DNA from: Acetothermia bacterium UBA7521
GTDB taxonomy: Bacteria; Bipolaricaulota; Bipolaricaulia; Bipolaricaulales; Bipolaricaulaceae
Reading direction: 5' to 3'
NCBI GenBank assembly: GCA_002479455.1
Contig: DLNB01000063.1
Span: forward strand, 1-15,626
Length of the DNA stretch: 15,626 nucleotides
Notes under the pieces: generated by a model
The model's database searches: none
What the model was told of the DNA's origin: nothing
Seen by the model: only the letters and a program-made list of their open reading frames with translations
Shown here: positions 12,261 through 15,626 of the stretch, piece by piece
Layout of the letters: every line of letters begins with the position of its first letter
How positions within the stretch are numbered: the first letter of the stretch is position 1
Program-made: the position numbers and the translations under genes

Positions 12261-13571
12261 TCAGCCCACGTAACGTTCGATATCGTCCGGCAGCGGCTCG
12301 GTACCCGCCAAGTAAGCATCCCACAGCTGTCCTACGTCCGGTCCGCCGAAGGCGACGAGGGTAGCGCGCAGGTCGTCTGGGGTTGCGGCACGTCCGCGAA
12401 ACCGCGAAGCGAAGTCCCGCAGCGCGGCCGCCATGGCCTCCTCTCCCAGCGCACGCTCGAGGAGGAGGAAGGCACACGCCCCCTTCCCCTGACGCAGCGC
12501 CTCGGAGTGGGGGTGGAACAGCGTGCAGTCGAGCAGGGCAGTTCCGTGAGCCTCAGCCTCTCTCGCCTGGGGCAGGTACTCCTCGAGCACGGTCTTGCGG
12601 AGCGCCTGCCTGCCGAAGCGCGCTCTGTCCGCAACCAATGCGGCGTACTCAGCCAGCCCCTCCTCGCAGCCCGGCCTTGTCGGGTCGAACCGGACCCCGA
12701 TGCCCCACCACAGGTGGGCGATCTCGTGGGACAGGACGCCGAACCGGCTCGCCAAGTCGCGGTCAGCGATGAGCCCAGCGATGACGAGCCCCTCTCGGGC
12801 GCAGTTGCCGGATACGCTTCCAGGTGGGCACGCGACAGTAAGCTGGTCGAACGGGCATGCATCCCATAGAGATGCGTAGATCTCAACGATTTCCCAGGCC
12901 ATCGCTATCACGTCCTGCGGCCGGTACGGCACGCCACGCATCGTGAGGGCGGCGAAGGTCATGGCCCCCGACCGTGACTCCGCGTACTCCCCCTGCCCGG
13001 CAACGAACGAGAAATCCACCGACGTCTGTGCCCCCGTATCCCACTGACCGGTGGTCTCATCATCGGTTGAGTGGACCGCGCCTTCGGCGATCGAGGAGAC
13101 GACGTGCAGGCGGCCCGGAAGGGATACGGCAACCTGAAAACGGGCACCGTCGCGGAGGTCAAGCGAGAACAGCGGTCGCCACAGCGCAATCACGTTGAAC
13201 TCGTACCACCGGTCCTCGGCTGGCGTGCGATGGACGCCCAACGTGTACGCGCCCGAATAACGGGTTCTGACACTGCATGTCCTCCCGCGCGCGATGGGCT
13301 GCGCGGGGCGGGCGTAGTGGAGGGGCGGATCATCCTGAGCGGGGGGCACAGGCGTCCCGTCCACCTCGATCTCGTGTACGGTGAAGCCAGGATGAAGGAG
13401 GAAGGGGATCTCCGCCGGGGCTACGGTGATGGTGCCTTGGGTAACTGCCTTCGCCTCCAGCTTCCCCGTGTGGTCAAGCCGCACGTCAAGGTGCTCGTGG
13501 GTTGATCGGAGAACACCGTGTTCTACACGCTCCAGGCCGTGAAGCAGCTTCTCCGCAAACTCCCCGTCCAT
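12261..13571 (-). CDS. M1-like zinc metallopeptidase B, soluble
   Basis: The 436-residue product has LSHEIAHLWWG (His282, Glu283, His286) and a third-ligand segment CEEGLAEY (Glu303/Glu304), 16-17 residues later; M1 enzymes usually have 18. HExAHxWW is a strong gluzincin signature. The N-terminal ~210 residues are a beta-rich domain typical of M1 proteases. There is no signal peptide or membrane segment. No GAMEN motif is visible; PPGSVSGNCAREG occupies the corresponding region. ATG 13571 is behind AGGAGGGG. A consensus-like promoter lies upstream, in the region shared with the divergent ABC exporter operon. It is a distant paralogue of the downstream peptidase A, and the pair likely arose by duplication. 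The family is confident; the target is unknown. Confidence 0.85.
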   Translation of the reverse strand: MDGEFAEKLLHGLERVEHGVLRSTHEHLDVRLDHTGKLEAKAVTQGTITVAPAEIPFLLHPGFTVHEIEVDGTPVPPAQDDPPLHYARPAQPIARGRTCSVRTRYSGAYTLGVHRTPAEDRWYEFNVIALWRPLFSLDLRDGARFQVAVSLPGRLHVVSSIAEGAVHSTDDETTGQWDTGAQTSVDFSFVAGQGEYAESRSGAMTFAALTMRGVPYRPQDVIAMAWEIVEIYASLWDACPFDQLTVACPPGSVSGNCAREGLVIAGLIADRDLASRFGVLSHEIAHLWWGIGVRFDPTRPGCEEGLAEYAALVADRARFGRQALRKTVLEEYLPQAREAEAHGTALLDCTLFHPHSEALRQGKGACAFLLLERALGEEAMAAALRDFASRFRGRAATPDDLRATLVAFGGPDVGQLWDAYLAGTEPLPDDIERYVG

Positions 13572-13604
13572 CCCCGATCCCCTCCTGCTCCGGTCCACGT
13601 GACC

Positions 13605-13667
13605 ACCCCATGGGTCATACCAGGACCGATTGCGCGTGCGGAGATTACTGATACCCAGCCATGGGGT
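13605..13667. promoter_or_regulatory. Inverted repeat ACCCCATGG / CCATGGGGT flanking the peptidase B start site
   Basis: ACCCCATGG (13605-13613) and CCATGGGGT (13659-13667) are perfect 9-bp complements 45 bases apart. The first contains the palindrome CCCATGGG. One arm overlaps the -35/spacer and the other lies downstream of the predicted start, a layout suited to a dimeric repressor bridging the promoter. Coincidence is not excluded. Confidence 0.4.
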
Positions 13668-13670
13668 CAA
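13642..13670 (-). promoter_or_regulatory. Sigma-70-type promoter of peptidase B
   Basis: TTGACC (13670-13665), a 17-base spacer and TAATCT (13647-13642) on the minus strand form the best -35/-10 pair in the window (TTGACA/TATAAT consensus). Initiation at about 13635 leaves a ~65-base leader before the SD. Confidence 0.65.
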
Positions 13671-13755
13671 TGCGTTCGTTTGAATGGGGGCGGCGGAGCA
13701 CGGCACACTTGGCTCTACCCTGCGGGCGCCTGCGCCCGGTGACCTTGGAGGCACG

Positions 13756-14718
13756 ATGATCACCTGTCGGGGAGTGGCGAAGACGTACGTTGTGCGCGAG
13801 CGAGCGGGCCTCTTCCGCCGCGGGGTGCGGCGGGAGATCGATGCCCTGCGCGGGCTCGACCTCGAGATCGCCCGCGGTGCGTTCGTGGGACTCCTCGGCC
13901 GGAACGGGGCCGGGAAGACCACGCTGCTCAAGATCGTGGCCACGCTCCTCCTCCCCACCGCAGGCGAGGTCGAGGTGGACGGGATCGATGCCCTGCGCGA
14001 GCCGACCAAGGTGCGCCGCAAGCTCGGGGTGGTCCTCGCCGGGGAACGCACGCTCTACTGGAAGCTGACTGCGATGGAGAACCTCCTCCTCTTCGGCGGG
14101 CTGCAGGACCTCTCGCGGCGAGAGGCGCGCGCCCGGGCCGAGGAACTCCTTGAACTCGTCGGCCTCTCGGGCTTTTCCGACGTCTCGGTGGAGAAATTCT
14201 CCAGCGGCATGCGCAGACGCCTGGCCATCGCCCGGGCGCTCATGCACCGGCCACCGATACTGATCCTCGATGAGCCGACCACGGGGCTCGATCCCCACGG
14301 CGTGGAGGAGGTGTGGGAGGTCCTGCGGTCTTTGCGGGAGCAGGGCACCACGGTGCTCATGGCCACCCACAACATGCTGGAGGCAGAGCGCCTCCCAACG
14401 CGCCTTCTCATCATCGAGGAGGGGAAGCTCCTCGCCGACGGGACGCCGCAGGAGATCACCGCACGTTCTGGAGCTCAGCGCATGGCGGTGCTCACGCTGG
14501 GATCCCGTCCTGAAGTGGACGAGGGGCTCCTTGTGCGCGAGCTTGACGACGGTTCCTTATCCCTGGCCGTGCCGGTGGACCGGCTGCCCGCGGTGCTTGG
14601 CCAGCTTCAGGCGGACGGCGTACACCTGGCGAACGTGGAGATCGTGGAGTCGGGGCTGTGGGAGGCGTTCCTACGCCTCACCGGCCGGCCGTTCGACACC
14701 AACGAGGAGGAGCCGTGA
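13756..14718 (+). CDS. ABC exporter ATP-binding protein (DrrA/CcmA-like)
   Basis: This is the cytoplasmic ATPase of an ABC-2 type exporter. In the 320-residue product Walker A GRNGAGKTT is at 48-56, the signature is FSSGM at 148-152 (a divergent form of LSGGQ common in this subgroup), Walker B ILILDE is at 168-173 with TGLD after it, and the switch His is in ATHNM. VVLAGERTLYWKLTAMENL is the Q-loop region and lacks the usual Gln, as in several DrrA-like ATPases. A ~95-residue C-terminal extension follows. ATG 13756 is behind GGAGG; a small palindrome (13723-13738) precedes the SD. The gene overlaps the first permease by 4 bases. The substrate is unknown. Confidence 0.9.
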   Translation: MITCRGVAKTYVVRERAGLFRRGVRREIDALRGLDLEIARGAFVGLLGRNGAGKTTLLKIVATLLLPTAGEVEVDGIDALREPTKVRRKLGVVLAGERTLYWKLTAMENLLLFGGLQDLSRREARARAEELLELVGLSGFSDVSVEKFSSGMRRRLAIARALMHRPPILILDEPTTGLDPHGVEEVWEVLRSLREQGTTVLMATHNMLEAERLPTRLLIIEEGKLLADGTPQEITARSGAQRMAVLTLGSRPEVDEGLLVRELDDGSLSLAVPVDRLPAVLGQLQADGVHLANVEIVESGLWEAFLRLTGRPFDTNEEEP

Positions 14719-15473
14719 GGCCGCTGCTTGCGTTGGTGAGCAAGGAACTCCTCGACCTGCGCGCCTACCCCTTGGATCTTCTCAGCTACGCCATCTCGCC
14801 GGCGCTCGTTGTGACACCGTACCTTCTCCTGGCGCGGCTGTTCGGGTTCGACGCGGGGCTCGTGGACTCTGTCGCGGTGGGGCTCCTTCTTTGGTACTGG
14901 CTCTCCACTCTGCTGGGGGGAGTGGGCCTGGGGTTGGAGGAGGAAATGGAGGAAGGGGTGGTGGAGACGCTCCTTGCGCATCCCATCTCCGTGCTCACGC
15001 TCCTCGTCGCAAAGGCATTGGGCACCGTACTCCTCAACCTGTACATCACCGGGGCGATGGTGGCCTGGTTCTTCGCGTTCGGCATCCCTCTTCTTCTCCC
15101 CTGGCCGGCGTTCATCGGGCTTGTGCTGCTCACGGGTGCAGGGATCTCCGGGTTCATGCTCGCCCTCGCAGCTCTGATGCTCCTCTACAAGCGCACGTTC
15201 TTTACGTACGACTTGATCCAGGCGAGCCTGGGCGCCCTGTCCGGGGTCGCGATGCCGGCTCGGCTTCTCCCGCGCCCGCTGTGGATCATCTCCCGGGCGC
15301 TCCCGCTCTCCTATGGGATCGAGTCCGTGCGCCGGGTCCTTGCCGGCGGCGGTGTGGGAGCAGACATCGGGCTTCTCGTCGGGCTCGGGCTGGTGTACTT
15401 CCTCGTGGGACGGAAGCTTCTCACTGTGGCCGAGCGGCGGATGAGAGCCGCGGGAACGACGGGGGAGTTCTGA
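14715..15473 (+). CDS. ABC-2 type permease, first subunit
   Basis: The 252-residue integral membrane protein has about six hydrophobic segments (residues ~22-40, 52-70, 95-125, 130-155, about 170-190 and ~215-235). The EEEMEEGVVETLLAHPIS stretch between TM2 and TM3 is the amphipathic coupling segment typical of ABC-2 permeases (E-x-E-x-G-T/V-x-E-x-L-x-x-x-P). The start is GTG 14715 within GTGA, overlapping the ATPase stop and behind GAGGAGGAG. Its own TGA overlaps the next ATG (ATGA-type junction), so the three genes are translationally coupled. It is likely the membrane part of a DrrAB-like exporter. Confidence 0.88.
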   Translation: MRPLLALVSKELLDLRAYPLDLLSYAISPALVVTPYLLLARLFGFDAGLVDSVAVGLLLWYWLSTLLGGVGLGLEEEMEEGVVETLLAHPISVLTLLVAKALGTVLLNLYITGAMVAWFFAFGIPLLLPWPAFIGLVLLTGAGISGFMLALAALMLLYKRTFFTYDLIQASLGALSGVAMPARLLPRPLWIISRALPLSYGIESVRRVLAGGGVGADIGLLVGLGLVYFLVGRKLLTVAERRMRAAGTTGEF

Positions 15474-15626
15474 TGCGCCCGACGTGGGCTCTTCTCGCCT
15501 ACACCCTGAGATCCCAGGTCCGATACGGGCTGTTCCGCTGGTCGCTCGTCTTCCCGCTTGCGCTCGCGTTGCCCGCTCTTCTCCTCGGGCTGTGGGGCGA
15601 GGGGATGGGGCTGGGGGCGGAGTTCG
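15473..15626 (+). CDS. ABC-2 type permease, second subunit (cut by window edge)
   Basis: ATG 15473 overlaps the preceding stop. The visible 51 residues, beginning MRPTWALLAYTLRSQVRYGL, have a short cytoplasmic basic start and one clear hydrophobic segment (VFPLALALPALLLGLW). This is the N-terminus of a second permease of the same exporter. The right end of the gene lies outside the window. Confidence 0.8.
   Translation, partial: MRPTWALLAYTLRSQVRYGLFRWSLVFPLALALPALLLGLWGEGMGLGAEF

Noticed and set aside
11941..12477. Long N-terminal extension of peptidase A (frame open to 12477 on the minus strand)
   Set aside because: The extension is Arg/Pro-rich, overlaps the end of peptidase B in another frame, and the ATG at 11940 has a fitting -10 box and a normal M1 start.

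Overview
The window is about 15.6 kb of compact, high-GC (roughly 65-70%) bacterial DNA. It contains short intergenic gaps, mixed ATG/GTG starts, Shine-Dalgarno (SD) sequences on some genes and a -10 box almost touching the start codon on others. The gene content and the dispersed GC-rich repeats would fit an uncultivated thermophile-like lineage such as Candidatus Bipolaricaulota/Acetothermia. That assignment is a guess from general style, not from a marker gene.

Region 1 (1-5355, minus strand) is a thiamine uptake and activation operon. A TATAAT promoter and a clear TPP riboswitch lead into thiamine pyrophosphokinase (thiN), the periplasmic thiamine-binding protein (thiB), a two-domain permease (thiP) and the ATPase (thiQ). 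Together they import thiamine and phosphorylate it to TPP, which feeds back on the riboswitch. Both ends of the thiP reading frame run through dispersed repeat DNA. The first ~320 bases hold only doubtful coding fragments.

Region 2 (5366-10103) mixes housekeeping genes with small accessory genes. It has an unidentified 96-residue protein, a DUF4258/DUF2283 pair with toxin-antitoxin-like layout, trpS (with a strongly altered KMSKS loop), ksgA/rsmA (with a repeat-derived C-terminal tail), a protein resembling the ADP-ribosyltransferase fold, and a MntA-HepT (type VII) toxin-antitoxin pair. The natural start of hepT is interrupted by an in-frame TAG.

Region 3 (10432-15626) has two adjacent soluble M1-like (gluzincin) metallopeptidase paralogues on the minus strand. 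They are divergent from a DrrA-type ABC ATPase and two ABC-2 permeases, the second cut by the window edge. The shared intergenic region has a good sigma-70 promoter flanked by CCATGG-centred inverted repeats. The upstream peptidase promoter carries a perfect 18-bp palindrome at about -40. This peptidase/exporter module is the best candidate in the window for an uncharacterised system.

Several gaps carry related CCGTTGTCCG-type repeats. No tRNA, rRNA, CRISPR array or insertion sequence was recognised.
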